Positions 8,190 to 17,557 of a stretch of DNA of 64,000 nucleotides are shown here, piece after piece; the first letter of the stretch is position 1; every line of letters begins with the position of its first letter. Origin of the DNA: an uncultured SAR86 cluster bacterium (GTDB taxonomy: Bacteria; Pseudomonadota; Gammaproteobacteria; Magnimaribacterales; D2472); contig CACJBC010000003.1 of the NCBI GenBank assembly GCA_902591565.1, positions 22,289 to 86,288 on the forward strand, written 5' to 3'. The notes below the pieces were generated by a model. That model was given only the letters and a program-made list of their open reading frames with translations, did not search any database and was not told the DNA's origin. A program made the position numbers and the translations under genes.

Positions 8190-9258
8190 TATTAGATCTT
8201 AGTTTTGTACATAAAAATAAATATATAAAAGATGAAAATACAAAGCAATAAAAACTGACATATGGAGTATCATGGTAAATTTTTTCAAGCATAATTCCTA
8301 AAAAACCTAAAACAAAAGATAGCATAGTATAGACTCTTAAAATATTTTTAGCTGATAAACCTTGATCTAATAAAATATGATGAAAATGATCCCTTCCAGG
8401 ACTAAAAGGCAACCTGTTTTCTGCAATTCTGCTAAGTATAACCCTGATGCAGTCCCATAAAGGAATTGCAACAAGCCAAAGCATAGTTACAGCTGAAGTT
8501 GTTCCAATAGAGTTAGTAGAATTGATATCATCTGATAAAACAATGCAGTAGACAGCAATAGCCATGCCTAAAAAATTAGATCCACTATCACCTAAAAAAA
8601 TGGTTCTTTTTTTCCCAAAAAAACCAATATTGTAAAGCATAAATCCTGTTACTGACCCCATAAGAATAATTGGAAGAATCGTTGATGGATTATCTATAAA
8701 CAACATAAACAATGCATTAGTTACAACTGCTGCACAAAGACCATTTAAACCATCAATCATATTAAATGCATTCATCATGCCAACGCAGCAAAAAATAGTA
8801 AAAGGAATGCCAAAGTAACCAAGATTAATTGAGCCAAAGGAAAGTAAATCAGGTAATGTTGATATATATGTTCCCGTAGAAAGTATCAAAGCTAATACTA
8901 TTAAAGCCTGAAGTAATAATCTCATTTTTGCAGACATAGAGAATATATCGTCAAGCATAAAAATTAATAAACAGCCAAATGAGCCAAGTAAAAATTGGTA
9001 TAACCCTCTTGGATATGCAATTTCTTGAAATTGAGGTTCTGTTAATGAATTAAGTACAAAAAAAGTTATACACAGAGCTAAATAAATTCCAAATCCACCT
9101 ACAAGAGGGGTAGGTCGAGCATGAAATTTTCGAACATCATCAGGAAGATCTATTAAAAAAGACAATGATTTGGATAAATTTCTTAGTAGTGCATTCAAAA
9201 TTGCTGAGAAAGTTGTAGAAATTATAAAAATTGAAATTATCAGCTCAAGACTTAACAT
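8176..9258 (-). CDS. polyprenyl-phosphate HexNAc-1-phosphate transferase (WecA/MraY family)
   Basis: Integral membrane enzyme of 360 residues with about ten hydrophobic segments that transfers a sugar-1-phosphate from a UDP-sugar to undecaprenyl phosphate, starting O-antigen or capsule synthesis. The family residues are visible: FHARPTPLVGG near the N-terminus, the aspartates of FMLDDIFSMS, NAFNMIDGLNGL, FLGDSGSNFLG, and the histidine cluster GRDHFHHIL that marks WecA-type rather than MraY enzymes. It is probably the initiating transferase for the glycan exported with the help of the KpsD-like protein at 4140. Confidence 0.88.
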   Translation of the reverse strand: MLSLELIISIFIISTTFSAILNALLRNLSKSLSFLIDLPDDVRKFHARPTPLVGGFGIYLALCITFFVLNSLTEPQFQEIAYPRGLYQFLLGSFGCLLIFMLDDIFSMSAKMRLLLQALIVLALILSTGTYISTLPDLLSFGSINLGYFGIPFTIFCCVGMMNAFNMIDGLNGLCAAVVTNALFMLFIDNPSTILPIILMGSVTGFMLYNIGFFGKKRTIFLGDSGSNFLGMAIAVYCIVLSDDINSTNSIGTTSAVTMLWLVAIPLWDCIRVILSRIAENRLPFSPGRDHFHHILLDQGLSAKNILRVYTMLSFVLGFLGIMLEKIYHDTPYVSFYCFVFSSFIYLFLCTKLRSNNENS

Positions 9259-9316
9259 GCGTGCAATAATAACACATGTTAATCTTGTATTAAGTGTAAT
9301 ATAGTCAAATTATAAA

Positions 9317-10063
9317 ATGAATAAAAATGAAGTACTAAAAGAACACCATATAGCAAAGAAAGCATCAGTTTCAGCTGGAGAATTATTGCAAAATAAGAAC
9401 TTGATAGCTGAAATTTTTTCCTCTGATAAAGACATTAAACTTACTGCTGATATTCAAGCAGAACAAAGAATTAAAGATATAATTAGCGCAGAATCTTCAT
9501 ACCCTATACTTGCTGAGGAAAGTGGCAAGTCTGTTGAGAAATTAGGTGATACTTATTGGATTATCGATCCACTTGATGGTACCGCAAATTATTCTCGATC
9601 TATACCGATTTCTGCAGTTTCGATTTGTTTAATGCATCAGTTAAATCCAGTTTTAGGAGTAATCTATGATTTTAATAATGATCATTTATATGAAGGAAGT
9701 ATTGTCAGTGATGCTCTATTAAATGATGAAAAAATCAAAGTTTCCTCTATCGATAATTCTAAATCAGGAATACTAATCACAGGACTACCAAATAATACTG
9801 ATTATTCCGATAAAGCATTAATAAAAATGATAAGAGATTTTCAAGATTGGAGAAAAGTCAGGATGCTAGGTTCCGCTGCAATGGCAGCTGCATTCGTTGC
9901 CTCTGGTAAAGCAGATGTCTATAAGGAAAAAAATTCATACATTTGGGATGTTGCTGCCGGTGCAGCTATTGTAAAAGCTGCTGGAGGACATGTTTCACTT
10001 ACCAATCAAAATGAAAGTTTTCAAGTTGATGTATTTTTTTCAAACGGACATATATTAGGATAA
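9317..10063 (+). CDS. inositol monophosphatase family phosphatase
   Basis: Metal-dependent phosphatase of 248 residues. The signature metal ligands are EES (about residue 73), DPLDGTANY (about 89-97) and the C-terminal WDVAAGAAIVKAAGG. The family covers inositol-1-phosphatase (SuhB), 3'-phosphoadenosine 5'-phosphate phosphatase (CysQ) and histidinol phosphatase (HisN). I cannot choose confidently; the residues after DPLDGT (ANYSRSIP) are more SuhB/HisN-like than CysQ-like. It is divergent from the WecA-like gene and 4 bases upstream of the photolyase, so probably in one transcript with it. Confidence 0.8.
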   Translation: MNKNEVLKEHHIAKKASVSAGELLQNKNLIAEIFSSDKDIKLTADIQAEQRIKDIISAESSYPILAEESGKSVEKLGDTYWIIDPLDGTANYSRSIPISAVSICLMHQLNPVLGVIYDFNNDHLYEGSIVSDALLNDEKIKVSSIDNSKSGILITGLPNNTDYSDKALIKMIRDFQDWRKVRMLGSAAMAAAFVASGKADVYKEKNSYIWDVAAGAAIVKAAGGHVSLTNQNESFQVDVFFSNGHILG

Positions 10064-10067
10064 ATCA

Positions 10068-11483
10068 ATGAAAAGCTTGGTGTGGTTTAGATCTGATTTA
10101 AGAGTACATGATAATCCTTCTTTAAAAGAAGCTTGTATAAATTTTGATGAAGTTCATGCCGTTTATCTTTACTCTCCAAAACAGCTTAAAGAACACAATG
10201 AAGCAAATGTTAAGACTGAGTTTTTAATAAATAACCTTCATTCTCTTTCGCAAGATTTAGAAAAATTAAACATTCCGCTTACGATTTTAAAAAGTGATGG
10301 CTTTAAAAATGATCCACAATTAATTCAAGAAATTATTACACAAAGAAATATCCAAAAAGTTTTTTGGAATAACCAAATAGGTACTGATGAGCTTGATCGT
10401 GATATGTTGATGAAAGAAATATTAGATAAAGAGAAAGTTGATTATGAATCTTATTTTGATCAATTAGTATTTAATCCTGGATCATTGCTCTCAGGCCAAG
10501 GGACGCCTTATTCAGTTTTCACACCTTTTAAAAAAAAATGGATAGAGAATTTTGATTTAGAACTCCTAGATATTGATTTTGAGTATAAGCCAAAAAAACT
10601 AACAGAAATTACATCAAATATTAAAAGCTTTGATTTTAATTTTTCATCAAAGCATTTTGTTGATATGACTTTATGGCAGGCTGGTGAAAAAGAAGCTGAT
10701 ATAAGATTATCATTCTTTTTAACAAAAAAAATATCTCAATATGCTCAAGATAGAAACGATCCAATTATTGATGGCACTAGCAGAATATCACCATACCTTG
10801 CTTTAGGAGTCATATCGGCAAAAAAATGCATTCTAGAGGCTTTAAAAATTAATAATTTTGAGCTTACTTCAGGAAAAAAAGGTATCACCAAATGGATAGA
10901 TGAAATTATATGGCGAGAGTTTTATAAAAATATAATGTTTTCATTTCCAAAAGTAAGCAAAGGACAACCTTTTCAAGAATACTCAAAAGCTATTAAGTGG
11001 CGATATGATGAATTTGAATATAATGCTTGGAAAAAGGGTATGACTGGTTTTCCTATTGTTGATGCAGCTATGCGACAACTTGTTGCAGAGGGATGGATGC
11101 ATAATAGATTAAGAATGGTTGTGGCAATGTTTTTTACTAAAAACATGCTACATGATTGGAGATTAGGCGAAGCTTACTTTATGCAAAACCTAATTGACGG
11201 TGATTTTTCATCAAATAATGGAGGCTGGCAGTGGAGTAGCTCAACTGGCACAGATGCAGCACCTTATTTCAGGATATTTAACCCAATCACACAGTCAACT
11301 AATTTTGATAAAAATGGGGAATTTATAAAGAAATATATTCCTGAATTAAGAGATTTAGATAAATCTGTTATTCATAACCCACCAAAAGAACACAGAAAAT
11401 ATTGTAATTATCCCGAGCCAATATTAGATCTCAAACAGTCAAGATTAAGGGCTATTGAGGCATTTAAAGCAGCCAAATCATAG
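10068..11483 (+). CDS. phrB: deoxyribodipyrimidine photolyase
   Basis: FAD-dependent light-driven repair of cyclobutane pyrimidine dimers. The protein has 471 residues, the usual class I CPD length. The N-terminal Rossmann antenna domain begins LVWFRSDLRVHDNPSL. The C-terminal FAD domain contains TSRISPYLALGVIS, EIIWREFYKNIM, the MTGFPIVDAAMRQL signature, GWMHNRLRMVVAMF, and NNGGWQWSSSTGTDAAPYFRIFNP divided across residues about 375-400. The tryptophans needed for photoreduction appear conserved. This fits life in sunlit water. Confidence 0.95.
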   Translation: MKSLVWFRSDLRVHDNPSLKEACINFDEVHAVYLYSPKQLKEHNEANVKTEFLINNLHSLSQDLEKLNIPLTILKSDGFKNDPQLIQEIITQRNIQKVFWNNQIGTDELDRDMLMKEILDKEKVDYESYFDQLVFNPGSLLSGQGTPYSVFTPFKKKWIENFDLELLDIDFEYKPKKLTEITSNIKSFDFNFSSKHFVDMTLWQAGEKEADIRLSFFLTKKISQYAQDRNDPIIDGTSRISPYLALGVISAKKCILEALKINNFELTSGKKGITKWIDEIIWREFYKNIMFSFPKVSKGQPFQEYSKAIKWRYDEFEYNAWKKGMTGFPIVDAAMRQLVAEGWMHNRLRMVVAMFFTKNMLHDWRLGEAYFMQNLIDGDFSSNNGGWQWSSSTGTDAAPYFRIFNPITQSTNFDKNGEFIKKYIPELRDLDKSVIHNPPKEHRKYCNYPEPILDLKQSRLRAIEAFKAAKS

Positions 11484-11562
11484 CACAAAAATTCATAGTT
11501 TAGTTATTTAACTTTATGTATACTTGTTGCAGCGAATTAAATATATAAATGGGGTTAAATGT

Positions 11563-13236
11563 ATGCACAAAACAGATTTAGAAATTGCCAATAATGCTAC
11601 TAAAAAGCATATAAAAGACGTTGCTACATCTTTAAATATCCCTGAGGAAGCATTGATTGTTTATGGTGATGATAAGGCAAAAATTAATTATGATTATTTA
11701 GATTCCTGTAAAAAAAATAAAGATGGAAAATTAATTTTGGTGACTGCAATTTCACCAACACCTGCAGGTGAGGGAAAGACAACCACAAGTGTTGGTTTGG
11801 TAGATGGACTTTGTCATATTGGCAAAAAAGCAATGATTTGTTTAAGAGAACCTAGCCTAGGGCCATGTTTTGGCATGAAAGGTGGTGCTGCAGGGGGTGG
11901 TTATGCTCAGGTAATACCTATGACAGATATTAATCTTCATTTTACTGGAGATTTTCATGCAATTGGAGCCGCTCACAATCTTCTATCAGCGATAGTTGAT
12001 AACCATATACACTGGGAAAATGAATTAAATATAGACCCAAGAAGAATAACCTGGAGAAGGGTTGTTGATATGAACGATAGATCTTTACGAGATATTACAT
12101 GTGGACTTGGAGGAACAGGAAATGGTATACCTAGACAAAGCGGTTTTGACATAACAGTAGCCTCAGAAATAATGGCTGTTTTTTGTTTGGCTAATGATCT
12201 TGAAGATTTACAAGAAAGGGTAGGAAACATTGTAATTGGTTATACAAGAAAACAAGAACCTGTAAAAGTCTCACAATTAAATGCACAAGGAGCAATTACA
12301 GCGTTGTTAAGAGATGCATTCCAGCCAAATTTAGTACAAACTCTTGAGAATAATCCAGCATTTATGCATGGGGGACCATTTGCAAATATCGCTCATGGAT
12401 GTAATTCAGTTATGGCAACAAAAAGTGCTCTAAAAATGGCAGATTATGTTGTTACTGAGGCTGGTTTTGGAGCAGATTTGGGAGCTGAAAAGTTTTTTGA
12501 TATTAAATGTAGAAAAGCTGGCCTATCACCAGATGCTGTTGTTCTAGTTGCTACAACAAAAGCTCTAAAAATGCATGGCGGAGTTAAAAAAGATGATCTA
12601 AAAGATGAGAATGTTCAAGCTATTAAAGATGGTTGTAAAAATTTAGAAAGACACATACAAAATATTGCAAAATTTGGAGTGCCTGTGACTGTAGGAATTA
12701 ATGAATATTTCACTGATACAAAAGAGGAGCACCAAGCAATAATTGATTTCTGTGAAAACTTAGGTGTGGCTTGCAAAATATCATCCCATTGGTCTAATGG
12801 TGGAAAAGGTGCGGCAAATTTAGCAACTCATGTTGCCGAATTAGCTGATAGTAATAACGCATCATTTAAAACTTTATACGACGATGAGATGCCTTTATGG
12901 AAAAAAACAGAACATATTGCCAAAAGTATTTATGGAGCATCAGGAATTATTGGTGATAAAAAAGTTAGAAATAAATTTAAGAAATTAGAAGACGATGGTT
13001 ATGGAAGTTATCCAATTTGCATGGCAAAAACGCAATATAGTTTCTCAACAGATCCTTTACTAATAGGAGCACCTTCAGATCATGAAGTTCCAATTCGAGA
13101 AGTAAGACTATGCTCAGGAGCAGAGTTCATTGTTGTGATATGTGGAGACATAATGACCATGCCCGGTCTTCCCAGAAAACCAGCATCGGAAAATATTGGG
13201 GTTGATAAAGATAAGAATATCGAAGGCTTGTTTTAA
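11563..13236 (+). CDS. fhs: formate--tetrahydrofolate ligase
   Basis: Makes 10-formyl-THF from formate, THF and ATP in one-carbon metabolism. With the start at ATG 11563 the protein has 557 residues, exactly the family norm. A GGGGTT Shine-Dalgarno at 11551-11556 supports this start over the TTG at 11524. The P-loop [10 protein letters not shown] lies near residues 66-75, and the [20 protein letters not shown] and FTGDFHAI motifs are intact. It could draw formate into the folate pool alongside the DmdA-like, THF-dependent enzyme at 40495. Confidence 0.95.
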   Translation: MHKTDLEIANNATKKHIKDVATSLNIPEEALIVYGDDKAKINYDYLDSCKKNKDGKLILVTAISPTPAGEGKTTTSVGLVDGLCHIGKKAMICLREPSLGPCFGMKGGAAGGGYAQVIPMTDINLHFTGDFHAIGAAHNLLSAIVDNHIHWENELNIDPRRITWRRVVDMNDRSLRDITCGLGGTGNGIPRQSGFDITVASEIMAVFCLANDLEDLQERVGNIVIGYTRKQEPVKVSQLNAQGAITALLRDAFQPNLVQTLENNPAFMHGGPFANIAHGCNSVMATKSALKMADYVVTEAGFGADLGAEKFFDIKCRKAGLSPDAVVLVATTKALKMHGGVKKDDLKDENVQAIKDGCKNLERHIQNIAKFGVPVTVGINEYFTDTKEEHQAIIDFCENLGVACKISSHWSNGGKGAANLATHVAELADSNNASFKTLYDDEMPLWKKTEHIAKSIYGASGIIGDKKVRNKFKKLEDDGYGSYPICMAKTQYSFSTDPLLIGAPSDHEVPIREVRLCSGAEFIVVICGDIMTMPGLPRKPASENIGVDKDKNIEGLF

Positions 13237-13276
13237 AAATTTTATATAATATTGTGCTTAGTTTTAGGAATAAGAA

Positions 13277-14695
13277 ATGAAAGATAAATTACAGTTTTAT
13301 ATTAATGGTTCGTGGGTAGATTCAGAATCTACTGAAAAAATAGAAGTCATTAATCCTGCAAATGAAGAATTAATTGGTCATGTATCAGCTGGTACTAAAG
13401 GTGATATTGATAAAGCAGTAAATGCTGCATCTCAAGCTTTTTTAACTTTTCAACATACCTCTAAAGAAGAAAGAATTGAGTTGCTAAATAATATTATTAC
13501 TGAGTATGAAAATAGATATGATGATTTTGTGCAGACTATTACTGAGGAAATGGGTGCGCCCTTGTGGTTATCAGAAAAGGCTCAAGCCTCAACAGGAATT
13601 AAAAATATCCACGAAACACTTGATGCTTTAAAAGACTATCAATTTGAGAAACCTGAAGGTGATTATATTTTGATTAAAGAGCCTATTGGAGTTATTGGGA
13701 TGATTACTCCATGGAATTGGCCGATGAATCAAATAACGACAAAAGTTTCAGCGGCGTTGGCAGCAGGTTGCACAATGGTGTTAAAGCCAAGTGAAATATC
13801 ACCTTATTGTGCAATGCTTTTAGCAGAAGTATTTGATAAAGCAGGTGTCCCCGATGGTGTTTTTAATGTTGTAAATGGTTATGGTCCAACCGTAGGTGCT
13901 GCATTATCCGAGCATCCAGATGTAGCCATGATGTCATTTACTGGCTCAACAAGAGCTGGTATAGCAGTGGCACAAGCATCAGCTGTTTCTGTAAAACGTG
14001 TTCACCAAGAGCTAGGTGGAAAATCTTCAAATATCATCCTTGATGATGTTGCTGATATAGAAAAATCAGTTAAAGGTGGAGCTGGACATTGTTTTCTTAA
14101 TTCAGGCCAATCATGTAATGCACCGACAAAAATGTTAGTTTCAGCTAAAAATTATGATAAGGCTGTTGAGGTAGCTGTCCAGACTGCAAACTCTACCACT
14201 GTTGGTGATCCTCAGGGTGAATTTAGAATCGGACCCATTGCTAATAAAGCACAATATGAAAAGATTTTAAGAATGATTGAAATCGGTATTGAAGAGGGTG
14301 CTTCTTTGGTTGCTGGTGGTGTTGAAAAACCTGAAGGTTACGAAAAAGGTTATTACGTAAAACCAACGGTCTTTGCAGACGTAACAAATGATATGACGAT
14401 AGCTAAGGAAGAAATATTTGGTCCTGTTTTATCAATCATTAAATATGATAGTGAAGATGAAGCAATTGAAATAGCAAATGATACTGAGTATGGTCTTGCA
14501 GGCTATGTTCAGGGCGAGCCAGAGCATGCAAAAGCAGTTGCGCGTAAAATCAGAGCTGGTCAAGTTATTATAAACGGTGGTGCAAGAGGTACAGGAGCAC
14601 CTTTTGGCGGTTATAAATCCTCAGGTAATGGAAGAGAACATGGTATTCATGGTCTTGAAGAATGTTTAGAAACTAAAGCTGTAATTGCTCCGTAA
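13277..14695 (+). CDS. NAD(P)+-dependent aldehyde dehydrogenase
   Basis: Aldehyde dehydrogenase superfamily, 472 residues. Visible motifs are the cofactor-binding TPWNWPMNQ and KPSEISPY, the FTGSTRAG turn, the general-base glutamate in QELGGKSSN (about 245), the catalytic cysteine in NSGQSCNAPT (about 280) and the C-terminal EIFGPVLSI. An AGGAAT Shine-Dalgarno precedes the ATG. The substrate is not evident. Its 3' end faces the class II aldolase gene with a single base between the stops. Confidence 0.92.
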   Translation: MKDKLQFYINGSWVDSESTEKIEVINPANEELIGHVSAGTKGDIDKAVNAASQAFLTFQHTSKEERIELLNNIITEYENRYDDFVQTITEEMGAPLWLSEKAQASTGIKNIHETLDALKDYQFEKPEGDYILIKEPIGVIGMITPWNWPMNQITTKVSAALAAGCTMVLKPSEISPYCAMLLAEVFDKAGVPDGVFNVVNGYGPTVGAALSEHPDVAMMSFTGSTRAGIAVAQASAVSVKRVHQELGGKSSNIILDDVADIEKSVKGGAGHCFLNSGQSCNAPTKMLVSAKNYDKAVEVAVQTANSTTVGDPQGEFRIGPIANKAQYEKILRMIEIGIEEGASLVAGGVEKPEGYEKGYYVKPTVFADVTNDMTIAKEEIFGPVLSIIKYDSEDEAIEIANDTEYGLAGYVQGEPEHAKAVARKIRAGQVIINGGARGTGAPFGGYKSSGNGREHGIHGLEECLETKAVIAP

Positions 14696-14696
14696 T

Positions 14697-15506
14697 CTAG
14701 TCTAATAAATCAGGCTGCATTTTAACTATCTTATCAAATGCAGGCTGATAACTTGCCCAAGCAGCTATATCATTTGCAATAAACTCTCTAGTTTTGATTG
14801 CTGTTTCATGAGGAACTGAAATTGGTTTACCTGCTGATTCAGCCATTAACTGCGCCTGACAACATCTTTCCATGGACATATAAAACCATAGCGCAATATC
14901 AACAGACGGACCTGTAGTCAAAATACCATGGTTTTGTAATATAGCTACTTTTTTGTTGCCTAAGGCTTTTGCTATTTCATCTCCTTCATCTACCTCTTCA
15001 ACAACACCTGAAAAATCTTTGTAGATAGCTTGATTTTCATAAAATGCACACGCATCTTGAGAAATTGGATCAAGTAATTTGCCTAGAGTTGAAAAAGTTC
15101 TTCCATATATTGAGTGTGAGTGAGCAGCAGCATTAATATCAGGTCTTGCTTTATGCAGCCTTGAATGAATTGCAAATGCAGCAACATTTACATCCTTTTC
15201 GCCTTGAACTACCTTTCCGTCATGATTAACCAGAATAAGATCTGAAACAGATATTTGAGAAAAATGAACTCCAAGAGGATTAACCCAAAAGTGATCTTTA
15301 AATTCAGGATCTCTATAAGTTATATGTCCTGCAACACCTTCATTGAATCCAAAATAGTCAAACAACCTAAACCCAGCTGCTAATTTTTCTAATTGATTTC
15401 GTCTTTCTTCTGCTGGACTTGCAAACTCTTGAAAAACTAATCCTTTCTCTTTAATAGGGAGTCTTCCATCTGTAATATCTATTTTTAAAGGTGTAACATT
15501 TGACAT
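14697..15506 (-). CDS. class II aldolase/adducin family protein
   Basis: Zn-dependent aldolase-like protein of about 269 residues. The catalytic-acid region FNEGVAGHIT and the metal-binding histidines AAAHSHSIYG and LQNHGIL match the fuculose-phosphate-aldolase/adducin fold. The start is placed at ATG 15504-15506 because GGAG lies 10 bases upstream (minus strand, 15517-15520). An in-frame start at 15551 would add 15 residues with no ribosome binding site. The class includes aldolases, epimerases and many oxidised-sugar enzymes, so the substrate is unknown. Confidence 0.85.
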   Translation of the reverse strand: MSNVTPLKIDITDGRLPIKEKGLVFQEFASPAEERRNQLEKLAAGFRLFDYFGFNEGVAGHITYRDPEFKDHFWVNPLGVHFSQISVSDLILVNHDGKVVQGEKDVNVAAFAIHSRLHKARPDINAAAHSHSIYGRTFSTLGKLLDPISQDACAFYENQAIYKDFSGVVEEVDEGDEIAKALGNKKVAILQNHGILTTGPSVDIALWFYMSMERCCQAQLMAESAGKPISVPHETAIKTREFIANDIAAWASYQPAFDKIVKMQPDLLD

Positions 15507-15565
15507 ACTTATTATTCTCCTAAGCTCAATAATGTTAAAATAGCTTACCAAATAAATAATTAAAT

Positions 15566-16957
15566 ATGAAATATAGAATTGAAAAAGATAGCTTAGGTGA
15601 TGTTAAGGTACCAGCGAAAGCATTATGGGGGGCTCAAACACAAAGGGCATTAGATAATTTCACTATAAGTGGTATTAAATTTGCCTTTCCTTTTGGAAGA
15701 TCATTTATTGAAGCTTTGGGTATGATTAAATTCTCAGCTGCAGCTGCTAATAATAAGTTAAAACTATTGCCAGCCAACAAAGCAGCAGCTATAAAATCAG
15801 CATCAAAAGATGTGCTTAATGGATTGCATGACGACTCATTCCCTCTTGATGTTTTTCAAACTGGATCAGGAACAAGCACGAACATGAATGCGAATGAGGT
15901 TATTGCCAATTTAGCCTCAAAAAAATCAAAATTAAAAATTAATGCAAACGACGATGTAAATATGAGTCAAAGCTCTAATGATGTTATTCCAACAGCTATT
16001 TGTGTTAGCGCTTTAATTGACATGAACAGATTACTTTTGCCAAATCTTGATAAATTAATAAATTCAATTGATTTAAAAATGAAACAAGTTAAAGGTAATG
16101 TTAAAACAGGTAGAACTCATTTAATGGATGCTATGCCAATAGATTTCTCACAAGAGTTATCTGGATGGAAGGCGCAATTAGAAGCAAATAAGAAAGCTAT
16201 TGTTCAAGCAACAAACAGGATGAATGAACTTTCTCAAGGTGGAACAGCAATTGGCACCGGAATAAATGCACATAAAGATTTTTCAAAACATTTTTGTTCT
16301 GAATTAAATAAGCTTTCTAAATTTAAAACCAAACCTGCTAAGAATTTTTATCAAGGATTAAGTTCTGTTGATAATGCAGTTGAGCTTTCTTCAGCTTTAA
16401 AAAATTTAAGCATCATTTTAATGAAAATATCTAATGATCTTAGATGGATGAATAGTGGACCATTGACTGGTTTAGGTGAGATAGAGCTTCAGGCTTTACA
16501 GCCTGGAAGCAGTATTATGCCCGGAAAGGTCAACCCAGTAATTCCAGAAGCAGTGGCAATGGCTTGCGCTGATGTAATTGGAAATGATGTAACTGTTACT
16601 CTTGCTGGTCAAAGCGGTAACTTTCAACTAAATGTGATGTTGCCTGTTGTTGCTTATAACCTTTTAAAAAGCATCAACTTGCTTGGTAACGCAATGCCAC
16701 TTCTTGCAAATAAAGCCATCAAAACATTCAAAGTAAATTCAAAAAATATCAACCAATCTTTATCAAAAAATCCGATTCTTGTTACGGCATTAAATAGGGT
16801 AATTGGCTATAGCAAGGCCGCTGCTATTGCAAAGAAAGCATACAAAGAGAATAAATCAATTATCGACGTTGCTCATGAAGAAACAGGCATAAATAAGTCC
16901 GAATTAACAAAACTTCTAGATCCATCAAAGCTAACAAAAGGTGGGATTAGTGAATGA
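15566..16957 (+). CDS. fumC: fumarate hydratase, class II
   Basis: Converts fumarate and malate in the TCA cycle, and is oxygen-stable with no Fe-S cluster. The 463 residues match the family. Visible are TGSGTSTNMNANEV, the active-site histidine in KTGRTHLMDAMP (about 187), and the superfamily signature GSSIMPGKVNPVIPE. It is divergent from the class II aldolase gene. Its 3' end overlaps the pterin dehydratase start. Confidence 0.96.
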   Translation: MKYRIEKDSLGDVKVPAKALWGAQTQRALDNFTISGIKFAFPFGRSFIEALGMIKFSAAAANNKLKLLPANKAAAIKSASKDVLNGLHDDSFPLDVFQTGSGTSTNMNANEVIANLASKKSKLKINANDDVNMSQSSNDVIPTAICVSALIDMNRLLLPNLDKLINSIDLKMKQVKGNVKTGRTHLMDAMPIDFSQELSGWKAQLEANKKAIVQATNRMNELSQGGTAIGTGINAHKDFSKHFCSELNKLSKFKTKPAKNFYQGLSSVDNAVELSSALKNLSIILMKISNDLRWMNSGPLTGLGEIELQALQPGSSIMPGKVNPVIPEAVAMACADVIGNDVTVTLAGQSGNFQLNVMLPVVAYNLLKSINLLGNAMPLLANKAIKTFKVNSKNINQSLSKNPILVTALNRVIGYSKAAAIAKKAYKENKSIIDVAHEETGINKSELTKLLDPSKLTKGGISE

Positions 16958-17288
16958 TTTAGCTGCAAGTTCCTGCGAGGCTTGTAGAATTGATGCTCCA
17001 ATGGTTTCAGATGATGAAGCTTCTGTACTCATAAAGGAAATAGAGGGCTGGCACCTAATTAATGATGGGGTGAAGAAGCTAAAAAAAGAATTTAATTTTT
17101 CTAGTTATAGTGATTCAAAAGATTTTACAAATAAAGTTGCTGATATGGCTGATCAAGAAGATCACCATCCACAAATTATTCTGGAGTGGGGCAAAGTTAC
17201 AGTTATTTGGTGGTCTCATAAAATTAAGGGGTTGCATAAAAATGATTTTATTTGCGCTGCAAAGACAAACAATATAAGTAAAAATTAA
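16950..17288 (+). CDS. pterin-4a-carbinolamine dehydratase
   Basis: Small enzyme of the PCD/DCoH family that dehydrates 4a-hydroxytetrahydropterin. The paired-histidine signature DQEDHHPQI and the VIWWSHKIKGLHKNDF region are clear. The start is GTG, either 16941 or 16950; 16950 is taken, overlapping the fumC stop by 8 bases. Phenylalanine hydroxylase, its classic partner, is not nearby, and in many bacteria the protein serves molybdopterin or other pterin metabolism instead. Confidence 0.88.
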   Translation: MNDLAASSCEACRIDAPMVSDDEASVLIKEIEGWHLINDGVKKLKKEFNFSSYSDSKDFTNKVADMADQEDHHPQIILEWGKVTVIWWSHKIKGLHKNDFICAAKTNNISKN

Positions 17289-17289
17289 T

Positions 17290-17517
17290 ATGGAACAAAA
17301 CGAAAAACCTTATCAATCACTAGCTTGGTTAGCTACTGGAATTCTTATCATTGCTGCAGCATTAGCAAGCTTCGTTCCTGAGTTGGAATATCATCATTGG
17401 GCTTTTATATCTGCAAATACTTTATGGGTCTATGTGGGATGGCTTTGGAGAGAGCAATCTTTAGTCGTTCTAAATGGTGGATTGACGTTAATTTACATTT
17501 TAGGACTAATATCCTAA
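17290..17517 (+). CDS. small two-segment membrane protein, function unknown
   Basis: A 75-residue protein starting one base after the pterin dehydratase stop. It has two or three hydrophobic stretches (about 10-28, 38-50, 56-74) and many tryptophans (WLATG, HHWAFI, LWVYVGWLWREQ). The pattern of short helices around WREQ...LNGGLTLIYILG resembles small inner-membrane proteins of unknown role. No catalytic motif is visible. The tight spacing suggests co-transcription with fumC and the dehydratase. Confidence 0.7.
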   Translation: MEQNEKPYQSLAWLATGILIIAAALASFVPELEYHHWAFISANTLWVYVGWLWREQSLVVLNGGLTLIYILGLIS

Positions 17518-17543
17518 GAATTATTTTTTTTTAAATTAAGTCT

Positions 17544-17552
17544 TGCTATAAT
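17544..17552 (+). promoter_or_regulatory. extended -10 promoter of guaB, predicting a leaderless mRNA
   Basis: TGC-TATAAT (17544-17552) is a full extended -10 element. The guaB ATG begins at 17558, only 5 bases beyond it, so the expected transcription start falls on or within one base of the start codon. No Shine-Dalgarno is present, and no good -35 is visible in the upstream T-rich stretch. Confidence 0.55.
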
Positions 17553-17557
17553 CCGAC

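Noticed and set aside
9317-10063. Naming this phosphatase cysQ and tying it to the APS-kinase-like gene
   Set aside because: The residues after DPLDGT are not CysQ-like and the two genes are nearly 30 kb apart, so no PAP-recycling link can be claimed.
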